Origin: DIGJ01 sp031553075
GTDB taxonomy: Bacteria; Bacillota; Clostridia; Lachnospirales; Lachnospiraceae
Assembly (NCBI GenBank): GCA_031553075.1
Contig: JAVBLX010000211.1
Coordinates: 1-59,669 of the forward strand
DNA: 59,669 bases
Direction of reading: 5' to 3'
Position 1 is the first letter of the stretch, and the number at the start of each line of letters is the position of its first letter. A program made the translations under genes and the position numbers. Positions 8,677-18,226 of the stretch are shown here, in pieces. The notes below the pieces were generated by a model. It did no database searches. It was not told where the DNA came from and saw only the letters and a program-made list of their open reading frames with translations.

Positions 8677-10152
8677 ATGAAAACATTTTATTTCAAACAA
8701 TTATCAAATCCAATTTTTAACTCACGGATAAAAAAAGATGAAGTTCGCAATGGTGAACGATGGATTGGTTACTTCCTGGGTCCGGCGTTGGTTGCAAGTT
8801 TATATGGGGCAGTGGGCGGCAGTTTTCTCAATAGCTTTTACACCGATGTCCTTCATCTTAATGCATTGGCGGGTGGGCTGTTCCTTGCCTTGATGCCGGT
8901 GATTTCCAAGATACTTGATGCGATTACCAATATTATTATGGGACGCTTTGTTGACAATACAAAAAGTGTGCAGGGCAAAGCAAGACCATGGATTCTGGTG
9001 TCTGGACCACTTATGTCCCTGACCGCCATTTTGTTGTTTGCGGTTCCGGTCTCCAATATGTTAATTACGGCAGTATGGGTAACCTGTAGTTACAATTTGT
9101 ATTTTTGTATCTCGTATACCATGTACAATCTGAGCAATGTAGTAACCCTGCCGCTGTCAACTCGTGACAGCAAGAAGCGAGATACCCTGGCAATGGCGCA
9201 GTCCATGGGAATTAACATGGTACCTGGCTTGATTCTGGCCGTTTTATTTCCTTCTTTTGCTCTGCCATATATGGGCGTCGACCAGAGCAGATGGATTCTG
9301 GTTATGAGCGTGTTATCGATATTGGCGATTATTGGTACTCTGTTTCAGTATTATTTTATCAAAGAGCGTATTACGGAAGAGGGGATGGAGGAAGCAAATG
9401 AAAACGAGGAGAGCATTTCTTTGAAGGATCAAATTAAAGGATGTCTTTCCAGCAAATATTGGGTAATGATTATTATTGTTATTTTGACCTATCAGCTATG
9501 CAACAATTTTCAGGTTACCTGTATGCACTATTACAGCAACTGGGTACTGGGAACTTATAACGACGGAGTTACCCTTTCCCTGCTCAATATAATTGGTCAG
9601 GCGATGCTTGGACCAGGTGTGTTGATTTTGTGGCCTTGTATCAAAAAGTTCGGCAAGCAGAAAACATATGTTGTTTGTAGTGTGATTGCCATTACCGGTG
9701 GCGTAATGGGTGCTATTTTTGCAAGAAATATGCCAATGGTATTAGCTGCGTTGACCATCCGTTCCATCGGAGGTCTGCCAATGACTTATGTAACCCTGTC
9801 AGTGCTGGCGGATGCGCTGGATCATGTGGAATGGAAAAGCGGACATCGTTGTGATGGATTCTCTTCCTCCGTATACAGCATCATCATTACTGTTACGGCT
9901 GGTGTTGGACTTGGATTGTTTAATCTGGGACTTTCTTTGACCGGTTATGTGGCTCCTGCCGCAGATGGCAGCTGGGTAGCTCAGTCAACTGCAGTACAGA
10001 ACTTTTTAATTGCGGGGATGTTTTTGGTTCCGGCAGCCGGGATGTTGCTCATGGGTATTATATTTACCCGGTTTAATCTGGAAAAGCAGCTGCCTCAGAT
10101 ACAGGATGAAATGGCGGCTCGCAGAGGTGTGTCGGTGAATACAGAAAAATAA
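8677..10152 (+). CDS. GPH-family sugar:cation symporter (MFS)
   Basis: A 491-residue membrane protein with about 12 predicted helices, of the glycoside-pentoside-hexuronide:cation symporter family, which imports sugars or small glycosides with H+ or Na+. The loop GRFVDNTKSVQGKARPW (about residues 89-105) is the family signature between helices 2 and 3. It sits between a GH2 and a GH43 gene; the GH2 stop is 96 bp upstream and the ribosome site AAAGGAG is 6 bases before the ATG. It likely delivers the glycoside that the flanking cytoplasmic enzymes cut. A similar symporter is encoded at 27588-28952. Confidence 0.92.
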   Translation: MKTFYFKQLSNPIFNSRIKKDEVRNGERWIGYFLGPALVASLYGAVGGSFLNSFYTDVLHLNALAGGLFLALMPVISKILDAITNIIMGRFVDNTKSVQGKARPWILVSGPLMSLTAILLFAVPVSNMLITAVWVTCSYNLYFCISYTMYNLSNVVTLPLSTRDSKKRDTLAMAQSMGINMVPGLILAVLFPSFALPYMGVDQSRWILVMSVLSILAIIGTLFQYYFIKERITEEGMEEANENEESISLKDQIKGCLSSKYWVMIIIVILTYQLCNNFQVTCMHYYSNWVLGTYNDGVTLSLLNIIGQAMLGPGVLILWPCIKKFGKQKTYVVCSVIAITGGVMGAIFARNMPMVLAALTIRSIGGLPMTYVTLSVLADALDHVEWKSGHRCDGFSSSVYSIIITVTAGVGLGLFNLGLSLTGYVAPAADGSWVAQSTAVQNFLIAGMFLVPAAGMLLMGIIFTRFNLEKQLPQIQDEMAARRGVSVNTEK

Positions 10153-10249
10153 TGAATAGATATGGAAAAATAAGTGAATGGCAGATATAATAAATCAGCA
10201 GGAAGTAGTAACAGGAAAATCAGATGATTAACAGGAGGAACAATATATT

Positions 10250-11740
10250 ATGCAGGCACTAAATCCATATTTACCAATTGATACTTACATCCCAGATGGT
10301 GAACCCCATGTCTTTGGCGATCGGGTATACCTCTTTGGTTCCCATGACAAGGAGGGCGGTGACGCTTTCTGTATGCTGGATTATGAAGTCTGGTCTGCAC
10401 CAGTGGATGATTTGGGCAACTGGAGCTGTCATGGCATCAGCTATCGGGCTGAACAGGATCCAACTCGGGATGAGAGACATCGCTACATGTATGCACCGGA
10501 TGTAGTCAGAGGTAATGATGGTAGATATTATTTATATTATGCTTTAGCGGGAACGGCATTTACTGCTCCGATTCACGTGGCTGTGGCGGATGAGCCACAG
10601 GGACCATACGAATATTACGGTGAGATTCACAATCCAGATGGAACTACCTTTGACCGGAATATCACCTTTGATCCTGGCGTAATCAATGATAACGGAACCA
10701 TTCGCCTTTATTATGGCTGGGCACTTGCGGCTCCTGCCATTGCTAAAATGTCCAAATTCGTTCGTAAGCTGATGAAGCCTATGATTTATATTGTTGAGCA
10801 AAAGCTCTTTGACAAAACAAAGGCTCAGATTAAACGGGAAAAGAATGGTTTGGAAGGTGCGTTTACAGTGACGTTGGCTGAGGATATGCTGACTGTTACC
10901 AGCGAACCAGTGAAGATCATGCCGGGGCAGTTTGATGCCAAGGGAAGTGGTTTTGAAGGACATGCATTTTTTGAAGCAAGCTCTATCCGAAAGCTGGGAG
11001 ATACTTATTATTTTATTTATTCGTCCGAGGTACAACATGAATTATGCTATGCTACCAGCCCATATCCAGACCGGGATTTCGTATATGGTGGGGTCATTAT
11101 CTCTAATGGGGATATTGGCTACAATGGACGGAAGGAAGCCGATCGTCTGGCCGTGACGGGTAACAACCATGGAAGTATGGAATGTATCAATGGTGAGTGG
11201 TATATTTTCTATCATCGTCAGACCAATAAGACTTCATACAGCAGACAGGGTTGTGCAGAAAAGATAAAGATTTTGCCTAACGGGCATATTCCTCAGGTTG
11301 AGATGACTTCTTGTGGGTTGAATGGAAAACCTCTTGAGACAAAGGGGAGTTATTCGGCGGTTATCGCATGTAATCTTACCAATGGGAATATGCCTCACAC
11401 TCCGGCAAGTGGCTGTAAGCAAGATATGCCTTACATTACCTGTGAGGAGGGAGAACGTTTCATTGCAGATATAAAGGATGGTACATGGATTGGATATAAA
11501 TACTTTTCATTTGCCGGAAAGGTGGCGTTGGAGCTTGTGACCAGTGGAGATGGAACTGGCATTTTTGAGGTTTATGCAGACGAGAAGATGATTGGAAAAA
11601 TCCCGGTGTCGTCGTCAAAGGAATGGAGTTTATCCAGGGAATGTATTGAAGCTTCTGGTGTAAAGGCATTGAGGCTTAAGTATGTTGGAGAAGGAGCGGT
11701 TAAACTTTTGGAACTTAGATTTGTTAATGATATGCGATAA
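10250..11740 (+). CDS. GH43 family glycosidase (arabinofuranosidase/xylosidase-like)
   Basis: A 496-residue family 43 enzyme with a five-bladed beta-propeller in about residues 1-345 and a C-terminal beta-sandwich. Putative catalytic residues are D16 (IPDGEP, base), D141 (FDPGVIND, pKa modulator) and E242 (EGHAFFEASS, acid). It is a paralogue of the GH43 genes at 20073 and 33981, sharing the NPYLP opening. It carries an extra helical insert at about residues 163-203, with KMSKFVRKLMKPM and a charged stretch, that the other two mostly lack. No signal peptide. Last gene of the GH2 - symporter - GH43 operon, with a terminator 18 bp downstream. Family is sure; arabinose versus xylose specificity is not. 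Confidence 0.92.
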   Translation: MQALNPYLPIDTYIPDGEPHVFGDRVYLFGSHDKEGGDAFCMLDYEVWSAPVDDLGNWSCHGISYRAEQDPTRDERHRYMYAPDVVRGNDGRYYLYYALAGTAFTAPIHVAVADEPQGPYEYYGEIHNPDGTTFDRNITFDPGVINDNGTIRLYYGWALAAPAIAKMSKFVRKLMKPMIYIVEQKLFDKTKAQIKREKNGLEGAFTVTLAEDMLTVTSEPVKIMPGQFDAKGSGFEGHAFFEASSIRKLGDTYYFIYSSEVQHELCYATSPYPDRDFVYGGVIISNGDIGYNGRKEADRLAVTGNNHGSMECINGEWYIFYHRQTNKTSYSRQGCAEKIKILPNGHIPQVEMTSCGLNGKPLETKGSYSAVIACNLTNGNMPHTPASGCKQDMPYITCEEGERFIADIKDGTWIGYKYFSFAGKVALELVTSGDGTGIFEVYADEKMIGKIPVSSSKEWSLSRECIEASGVKALRLKYVGEGAVKLLELRFVNDMR

Positions 11741-11758
11741 GATAACATGTAATAAGCG

Positions 11759-11797
11759 AAGCCTGATGGATTTTTTGCCATCAGGCTTAGTTTTTTT
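11759..11797 (+). terminator. Rho-independent terminator
   Basis: Perfect 11-bp arms (AAGCCTGATGG at 11759-11769 and its complement at 11778-11788) with an 8-base loop, followed by a run of seven T. It closes the GH2 - symporter - GH43 operon. Confidence 0.92.
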
Positions 11798-11987
11798 CTC
11801 AATATCATCAAAAAGCGTATTGTTTTTTCTGCGTTTTGTACACCAGAAAGAGTCCAGGATTTATCAAGTTCTTTATCAATTTACATATATATTAGGCCTT
11901 GTTTGCATAAACAAAAACATAATTCATGCAAAATAACCAAAACTATTTAAAGTGAGTTTGCAAAAACTAGTAATATGTTAGCGCCGA

Positions 11988-12018
11988 GTTGACGTATGTA
12001 AACTCAAAAGAGTATAAT
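11988..12018 (+). promoter_or_regulatory. Promoter with palindromic operator for the phosphotriesterase-GH2-GH3 operon
   Basis: A TTGACG -35 box (11989-11994) and a perfect TATAAT -10 box (12013-12018) are separated by 18 bp. The -35 box is embedded in GTTGACGTATGTAAAC (11988-12003), an imperfect palindrome GTTkAC-N4-GTmAAC. A near-identical site with the same spacing lies at 19214-19244, ahead of a TetR gene. Two similar but weaker strings (GTTTGCATAAAC and GTTTGCAAAAAC) occur upstream at about 11900-11966. Apart from the terminator and this promoter, the 11741-12052 gap holds no gene that I can see. Confidence 0.75.
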
Positions 12019-12052
12019 ATAACCAAAAGAAACATGAAGCGGAGATTGTGTT

Positions 12053-13210
12053 TTGGGATTGGATGATACGAAAAAGATGAAGAAAATACGAACAATCTGT
12101 GGGGATATTGCCCCGGATCAATTAGGGTATACAGCAGTACATGAACATACCATATTTAATGAAACAAAAATGAAGATTGGACTCATGAAATCAATTCCAT
12201 CCATGGTTACCGGAGCAGGAGCCTATGAAGGCGGTGCTGATATTGGCCGGGAAGGTGAATCGCGAAAAGAGTTAGGGGTACAGCTTCCGGAACGGGATCT
12301 GTCAGGGGTGTTTTCTTCCTTTGGAAATCCCAAAGGAAATAAGTTATCCCAAAAAGATTATTATGTCGGGGAACTTAAGGCATTTCGCCAGGCAGGTGGG
12401 CAGACTTTATGTGATTGTTCCGGTATTATGAAACCGCCGACAAAGACCGTGCGATATCTTTCCGAAACATCCGGTGTAAAGATTATTACCTGTGTTGGCT
12501 TTTACACCGAAGCGTTTATTCCAAAGAAATTGTGGAAAAAAGGTGAAGCTGCCATGGGGGATGACTTGAGCAGAAGACTGGAAGCAGAAACGGATCAAGG
12601 CAGATCTGGATTTTTTAAATGTGCCATTTCAGTTCTAAGTAAAAATGGTGAAATATCCCAGGCGGAAAGAATGGCGGTAAGAGTCTGCGCAGTTCGTGCG
12701 AAGGAGACGGGAATGTGTTTACATATACACACAGCATTTCCTTTACGCAAGATGCATGTTCTCCAGATAGCGGATATGCTGGAAAAGGAAATTGGTCTTC
12801 TGCCGGAACGAGTGGTTTTCTGTCATATGGATAGTTTTGGATTAGGAAACGGCAACATGTCAGCCCATATCAATCTGGCTGGGTATGATGTATCCCTTGC
12901 TGCTGAGCTGGCAAAGCGAGGCTTTCACATTGGTCTTGACACATGGGAATATGCACCGGATTTTGACAACCCTGGCTTTGGCGTAGCAGCACGTACTGAA
13001 TTTTTGCTGGATTTGATTTCACGGGGATATGTTAAAAATATTACCCTGGGACATGATTGCATTAGCCGCAAAGCCGGAGTGCAAAATGGAAGTTTTGGTT
13101 ATACATTTCTTCCTCGGTATTTACAGTTTTTGAAGGAAAAAGGAAGGATTACCGAAGCCGATATTTATCAAATGACGGTGGCAACTCCAGCCGAAATTTT
13201 TGCATTCTAA
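12053..13210 (+). CDS. Phosphotriesterase-family metal-dependent hydrolase
   Basis: A 385-residue amidohydrolase-fold protein of the phosphotriesterase (PTE) family. The binuclear metal ligands are all identifiable: H30 and H32 (VHEH), the bridging lysine K189 (FFKCA), H224 or H226 (LHIHTA), H258 (CHMDS) and D335 (LGHDC). Family members are lactonases, phosphotriesterases or esterases, so the true substrate is open; a sugar lactone or phosphate would suit its place at the head of a glycosidase operon. The stretch between the HEH motif and ELKAFRQAGG is about 75 residues, longer than usual. The TTG at 12053 has GGAG 8 bases upstream; an ATG at 12077 is an alternative start without a good ribosome site. 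Confidence 0.85.
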   Translation: MGLDDTKKMKKIRTICGDIAPDQLGYTAVHEHTIFNETKMKIGLMKSIPSMVTGAGAYEGGADIGREGESRKELGVQLPERDLSGVFSSFGNPKGNKLSQKDYYVGELKAFRQAGGQTLCDCSGIMKPPTKTVRYLSETSGVKIITCVGFYTEAFIPKKLWKKGEAAMGDDLSRRLEAETDQGRSGFFKCAISVLSKNGEISQAERMAVRVCAVRAKETGMCLHIHTAFPLRKMHVLQIADMLEKEIGLLPERVVFCHMDSFGLGNGNMSAHINLAGYDVSLAAELAKRGFHIGLDTWEYAPDFDNPGFGVAARTEFLLDLISRGYVKNITLGHDCISRKAGVQNGSFGYTFLPRYLQFLKEKGRITEADIYQMTVATPAEIFAF

Positions 13211-13288
13211 AAAATAAGCGAAACAAGTTCACAATTTTCAAATAACAACGTGAACAAAAAATATTATTAAGTAAAGTGAGGATTTATT

Positions 13289-15757
13289 ATGAAACGCGAA
13301 AGTTTTAATGACAATTGGATTTTAAATCCATTGGATTCTTATGAAATGTTTTTGAATCCAGCAAGTGTAAAAAAGGAAATGAGTGTTACGCTGCCCTATG
13401 ATGCAATGCTTTTGGAAACAAGAAATAAGGAGGTTCCCATGGGAAGAAACACCGGCTTTTTCCCCAGTGGGCAATGTACACTCCTGAAAAAATTTGATGT
13501 TCCAAAGGAGTGGCAGGAAAAAAATGTAACGATTGAGTTTGAGGGTGTTTATTCCAACAGCATGGTTTATATCAATGGTGATTTTGCTGGTAACTGCCCT
13601 CATGGATATACCTGTTTTACGGTTTTGGCAGATCCATTTTTGAAGTACGGTGAGGAAAATGAAATAAAAGTGATGGCAAAAACCCATCTGGATTCTCGTT
13701 GGTATACTGGTATGGGAATTCATCGGGAAGTCAATCTGCTGGTGGGTGATTTGTGCCATATCACAACCTACGGTCATCGGGTATCGACTCTTGATTACGA
13801 TGGACAAGGAGCTAATATTCTGGTAGCCACGGAAGTAGAAAATAAGCGATATGTAAATGTAAAAACTTATATTACTACTCTGGTATTGGATGGAGAAGGA
13901 AAAGAAGTTGCAAGAAACAGTGCTCCGTTGACCCTGTATGGCGGTGAGAAAGAGTCCCTTTCCCAGCGGATTTACATTCCGGATGCAGCGCTTTGGGATA
14001 TTGATCATCCAAATCTTTATACCATCGTGACCAAGATAATGGAAGGGGAAGAATTGCTGGATGAAAGCAGCTGCCTTTTCGGGGTGCGTACGTTGTCACT
14101 GGATGTGGAGCATGGCTTGTGTTTGAATGGCAAGGTTTTAAAACTGCGCGGTGCATGTATTCACCATGATAATGGCTTGCTTGGCGCTGCGGCTATTTCC
14201 CGGGCTGAAGAACGCCGTGTCCAGATCCTGAAGGAAGCTGGATTTAATGCGATTCGAAGTGCACATAATCCAATCAGCAGAGCACTTTTGGATGCCTGTG
14301 ATAAATATGGTTTGGTGGTTATGGATGAACTGACGGATATGTGGACACAGCGTAAAGGGGATTGGGATTATTCCACCGCCTTTCCGACTCATTGGCCAAA
14401 GCTGGTAGAAGCGATTGTAGCCAAAGATTTTAATCATCCAAGTGTGATTTTATATTCCATTGGCAATGAAATCCATGAGACTGGAAATGCGCATGGAGCC
14501 AAAATTGGACGCCGTCTGGCGAAGAAATTAAGAGAATTGGATCCGACCCGATATACAACCAACTCTGTGAATCTGCTGATGGCGGGAAGAGGTCAGTTAA
14601 GTCCGGCATCCGTGATGGGGCAGGGACAGGATAATCCACTGGCAGCTATGGGTCAAGGGCAGATGAATGCGGAAAGCATGAAAAATATTGATATAAATGA
14701 GATGATGAATAACCTTGGACCGCTGATGGATATGCTTGTAGCCAGTGAAGCGATTGGTGTTATTACAGAAGAAACATTTTCCTGCGTGGATGTTGCCGGA
14801 TATAACTATGCTGCCAGCCGTTACGTTGCAGATAAGGACAGATACCCATCCCGGGTGATCGTAGGCAGTGAGACATTTCCTAAGGACATAGCAAAAAATT
14901 GGGAGATTGTTAAAAATTATCCTCATGTCATCGGTGATTTCACATGGACTGGCTGGGATTATTTAGGGGAAGCAGGGATTGGAGCGACAACCTATAAGGA
15001 AGACGGTGGAAATGGAAATATGGAGTATCCCTGGTACATTGCCTGGTGTGGGGATATGGATGTTACCGGACATCGCCGCCCGGTTTCCTATTACCGTGAA
15101 ATTGTTTTTGGTTTGCGGAAGCAGCCTTATATTGCAGTTCGGTATCCTGATACCTTTGGTAAAACGGCTAAACCTGGCAGTTGGGACTTCGTCGATGGAA
15201 TTTCCAGTTGGACTTGGTCGGGAAGTGAAGGGAAGACAGTGGAAGTGGAAATCTACGCTGTGGGAGATTGCGTGAAACTGTTCCTTAATGGTGAGATGGT
15301 TGGGGAAGCGGAATTAAAGGATTATAAAGCGATGATCCCACTTACCTATCAACCGGGTGATTTGACCGCAATCAATTACCAAAATGGTGAAGAGGTGGAT
15401 AAATTTACATTAGTAACGGCGGGAGATAAGATCCGTTTGAATGCGGTAGCAGATCGTAGCGTAATTCAGGGAAATGCCAGAGATCTTTGCTATGTTGATA
15501 TCACTCTGACGGATGAAAATGGCATTGTAAATACGAAAGCGGACAGAACAGTAACCGCAACGGTGGAGGGAGCCGGTGTTCTTAGCGGCTTAGGAAGTGC
15601 AAATCCTAAGTCAGAGGAATCCTTCTTGACGGGAAGCTTTTGTACTTATGAAGGACGGTTGCTTGCAGTTGTACGACCAACTGGTGTAGGGGAAATTAAG
15701 GTTTCTTTATCAACAGAGGGATGCGAACCAGTGACGGTAATAGTTGTGGCAGAATAG
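13289..15757 (+). CDS. GH2 family glycosidase (beta-galactosidase/glucuronidase-like)
   Basis: An 822-residue family 2 enzyme, paralogue of the protein at 6163-8580 and with the same domain order: sugar-binding jelly roll, Ig-like domain, TIM barrel, C-terminal DUF4982-like and Ig-like domains. Acid/base is E394 (YSIGNEIHE) and the probable nucleophile E528 (VGSETFP). RGACIHHDNG and RSAHNP are conserved. The loop at about residues 430-490 is expanded with Gln/Met-rich sequence (MGQGQ repeats, then MMNNLGPLMDML). No signal peptide. It follows the phosphotriesterase homologue by 78 bp and precedes a GH3 gene by 63 bp, consistent with one transcript. Confidence 0.92.
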   Translation: MKRESFNDNWILNPLDSYEMFLNPASVKKEMSVTLPYDAMLLETRNKEVPMGRNTGFFPSGQCTLLKKFDVPKEWQEKNVTIEFEGVYSNSMVYINGDFAGNCPHGYTCFTVLADPFLKYGEENEIKVMAKTHLDSRWYTGMGIHREVNLLVGDLCHITTYGHRVSTLDYDGQGANILVATEVENKRYVNVKTYITTLVLDGEGKEVARNSAPLTLYGGEKESLSQRIYIPDAALWDIDHPNLYTIVTKIMEGEELLDESSCLFGVRTLSLDVEHGLCLNGKVLKLRGACIHHDNGLLGAAAISRAEERRVQILKEAGFNAIRSAHNPISRALLDACDKYGLVVMDELTDMWTQRKGDWDYSTAFPTHWPKLVEAIVAKDFNHPSVILYSIGNEIHETGNAHGAKIGRRLAKKLRELDPTRYTTNSVNLLMAGRGQLSPASVMGQGQDNPLAAMGQGQMNAESMKNIDINEMMNNLGPLMDMLVASEAIGVITEETFSCVDVAGYNYAASRYVADKDRYPSRVIVGSETFPKDIAKNWEIVKNYPHVIGDFTWTGWDYLGEAGIGATTYKEDGGNGNMEYPWYIAWCGDMDVTGHRRPVSYYREIVFGLRKQPYIAVRYPDTFGKTAKPGSWDFVDGISSWTWSGSEGKTVEVEIYAVGDCVKLFLNGEMVGEAELKDYKAMIPLTYQPGDLTAINYQNGEEVDKFTLVTAGDKIRLNAVADRSVIQGNARDLCYVDITLTDENGIVNTKADRTVTATVEGAGVLSGLGSANPKSEESFLTGSFCTYEGRLLAVVRPTGVGEIKVSLSTEGCEPVTVIVVAE

Positions 15758-15820
15758 ACATCATTCTTTCAAGGGGCAAGAACTGAACTGGCGGCAAAGA
15801 AAAAATAATGGAGGATTGAT

Positions 15821-18226
15821 ATGAGTCAAAAATATAAAAACGCAAATTTACCTGTAGAAGAAAGGGTCGAAGATCTGCTGGGGCAAATGACCCTTGATGA
15901 GAAACTTGCGCAACTTGGCTGTGTAATGGCGGCGATGGGCTTCTTTGTCGGCGGCAAGGAGGAAATCCTAAAAGACGGCATTGGGCAGATTAGTACGCTC
16001 TGTGGCTGCTTCACGAAGGAGATGAACGCCGATTTGGTGAACTCCACACAGAAATACCTGCTTGAGGAAACCCGCCTTGGCATTCCCGCGATGTTCCACG
16101 TAGAGACGCTGTCTGGCGCACAGTCAGCGGGCGCAGTGTGCTACCCCGTTCCGATTGGGCTTGGAGCGACGTTTGACCCCATTTTGATTGAGAAAATGAC
16201 AGCAAATATCCGTGAGGAAATGAATGCTTTGCGGATGAAATGTGCGTTTGCGCCGGTCATGGACGTGGCCCGCGACCCGCGCTGGGGGCGGACCTGTGAA
16301 ACATACGGAGAAAATGCTACGCTTACAAGCGCTATGAGTGTGGCTTACGTCAAAGGCTTACAAGGCGATGATTTATCAGAAGGTCTCGCTGCGACTGCCA
16401 AACACTTTGTCGGCTACGCAATGGGTGAAGCGGGAATGAATATTGCCGGAGCGCACATGGGGCAGCGTGAAGTCCGTGAGATTTACGCAAAACCCTTTGA
16501 AGCAGCAATTCGGCTGGCAGACCTTGAGTGTGTAATGAACGCCTACCATGTGATCGACAACGTGCCGATGGCGGCGGGCAAGGAGTATCTGCACGACTTG
16601 TTGCGCGGTGAGCTTGGCTTTGAGGGGCTTACGATTTCTGATTATGGCTCGATTGACAAGCTGTATGACGTCTATCATATTGCAGCTGACCATACGGAAG
16701 CCGGCATATTGGCCCTTGAAGCCGGCATTGACACGGAAACACCACAGAGGCTTTGCTACACGGACGGTATGAAAAAGGCTGCCGAGGAAGGCAAAATTGA
16801 TATAACATTTATTGATAACGCTGTAAGGCGCTTGCTGTCGCTTAAATTCAGACTGGGATTATTTGAAAATCCTTACTCTGACATAGCGCAGATGAACGCT
16901 GTTTATCAGAATAAGGATGCTTTAGAAACCGCTTATGAGCTTGCAGCTAAAAGCGTTGTGCTGCTGAAAAACGAGAATAATTTGCTGCCGCTTTCACCTG
17001 ATAAATATAAAAAAGTCGCAGTAATTGGTCCCAACGGGGACGACTTACGCGCACTGTTCGGCGGGTATTCTCTGGTCGGCGTTCTTGAAATGCTTCTCCT
17101 CAATATGCAGGGACATTCCCAGGCCGCCGAGGGCATTGAAATGTCTGACGAGATGAAAGCACAAGCGCAAGAGATAGCGTCCAGGCTTCCTTCTCCTGAG
17201 CAGGTTATGCGAATGAATTATCCAGGAATTTTAACCGTTGCGGACGCACTTCGTGAGGTTTTTGCCAGTGCGGAAGTAACAGTTGTTAAAGGCTGTGAAT
17301 TTTTGGGAACGGACAAATCCGGCTTTGCGAAAGCCGAACAAGCAGCTCGAGACAGTGAAATAGCGATTCTTGTAGTTGGTGGCAAAAACGGATCGGGCGC
17401 AGGCTGTTCTATGGGCGAAAATGTGGACGCATCGTCCGTGGGCTTGCCAGGTGTTCAGGAGGATTTGATTAAGGTCGTGCATGCAGTAAATAAAAACCTC
17501 ATTGTTGTTCATATGGACGGCAGACCGTTGTCCAGCGTGTGGATAGCGGAGAATGTCCCGGCAATCATCGAAGCTTGGCATCCAGGGCAATGCGGAGCGA
17601 AAGCGATTGCTGATGTGCTTACGGGAAAATACACTCCCGGAGGGAAACTTGCCATCACCGCCGTACGCGACGCAGGGCAGATTCCGATTTACGCTGACCA
17701 GTTGCGTGGCAGTGGCACGACCGGGAGAGGACTTACAAATTCCACGATAGAAAGTGGGTACGTTGACCAAACCGGAAAACCTCTCTACCCATTCGGATAT
17801 GGGCTGTCTTATACGACATTTGCGATTGATAACCTTGAAATCGCAAAACAAACCGTCGCACCTCTTGACACGGTTGATATATCGTTAAGTGTCACGAACA
17901 CAGGCGATACTTGCGGCGAAGAAGTGGTACAGCTTTACTACTCCGACGTTTGTGCAAGTATGGTGCGCCCAGGGCAGGACTTGGCGGGTTTTGTCCGCGT
18001 GTCCCTTGCACCAGGTGAAACGAAACAGGTGCGATTCGCTGTAAAAGCATCCCAATTCGCTTTCCTCGACAAAAACATGAAATGGAAAGTGGAAAAAGGC
18101 GAGATTGAAGTTAGGATGGGGGTTTCGTCTTCGGACATAAGACTGACGGGTAGTTTTGAAATTAGCGATGATTACTATTTGCCCACAAGTGAGCGTGGGT
18201 ATTATGCGGAGGTGGAAATCATATGA
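15821..18226 (+). CDS. GH3 family glycosidase (beta-glucosidase/xylosidase-like)
   Basis: An 801-residue family 3 enzyme in the standard order: TIM barrel (about 1-345), alpha/beta sandwich (about 375-635), fibronectin III-like domain (about 685-790). The nucleophile is D274 in TISDYGS; DVARDPRWGR and AKHFVGY are barrel signatures. A long insert (about residues 415-475, with VLEMLLLNMQG and a Met/Ala-rich helix) lies within the sandwich domain. The gene is visibly more GC-rich than its neighbours (for example around 16261-16300) and uses different codons, suggesting separate origin. Its stop overlaps the start of the next gene in ATGA. No signal peptide. Confidence 0.93.
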   Translation: MSQKYKNANLPVEERVEDLLGQMTLDEKLAQLGCVMAAMGFFVGGKEEILKDGIGQISTLCGCFTKEMNADLVNSTQKYLLEETRLGIPAMFHVETLSGAQSAGAVCYPVPIGLGATFDPILIEKMTANIREEMNALRMKCAFAPVMDVARDPRWGRTCETYGENATLTSAMSVAYVKGLQGDDLSEGLAATAKHFVGYAMGEAGMNIAGAHMGQREVREIYAKPFEAAIRLADLECVMNAYHVIDNVPMAAGKEYLHDLLRGELGFEGLTISDYGSIDKLYDVYHIAADHTEAGILALEAGIDTETPQRLCYTDGMKKAAEEGKIDITFIDNAVRRLLSLKFRLGLFENPYSDIAQMNAVYQNKDALETAYELAAKSVVLLKNENNLLPLSPDKYKKVAVIGPNGDDLRALFGGYSLVGVLEMLLLNMQGHSQAAEGIEMSDEMKAQAQEIASRLPSPEQVMRMNYPGILTVADALREVFASAEVTVVKGCEFLGTDKSGFAKAEQAARDSEIAILVVGGKNGSGAGCSMGENVDASSVGLPGVQEDLIKVVHAVNKNLIVVHMDGRPLSSVWIAENVPAIIEAWHPGQCGAKAIADVLTGKYTPGGKLAITAVRDAGQIPIYADQLRGSGTTGRGLTNSTIESGYVDQTGKPLYPFGYGLSYTTFAIDNLEIAKQTVAPLDTVDISLSVTNTGDTCGEEVVQLYYSDVCASMVRPGQDLAGFVRVSLAPGETKQVRFAVKASQFAFLDKNMKWKVEKGEIEVRMGVSSSDIRLTGSFEISDDYYLPTSERGYYAEVEII

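Noticed and set aside
10544..11038. 164-codon open frame on the minus strand inside the GH43 gene
   Set aside because: It lies fully opposite a well-supported GH43 gene, has no ribosome site and encodes no recognisable motif.
11880..11990. Riboswitch or structured RNA before the phosphotriesterase operon
   Set aside because: No conserved paired elements were seen, and the stretch lies upstream of the -35 box, so it is not in the transcript.
13322..14008. 228-codon open frame on the minus strand inside the second GH2 gene
   Set aside because: Long but antisense to conserved GH2 domains; codon pattern is the mirror of the real gene and no domain is visible.
14610..14720. MGQGQ repeats in the GH2 gene as a DNA tandem repeat or CRISPR-like array
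   Set aside because: The repeats are short, irregular and in-frame codons of a protein loop; no spacer structure exists here or elsewhere in the window.
17231..17851. 206-codon open frame on the minus strand inside the GC-rich GH3 gene
   Set aside because: GC-rich coding DNA readily gives long antisense frames; the plus strand has clear GH3 motifs throughout.
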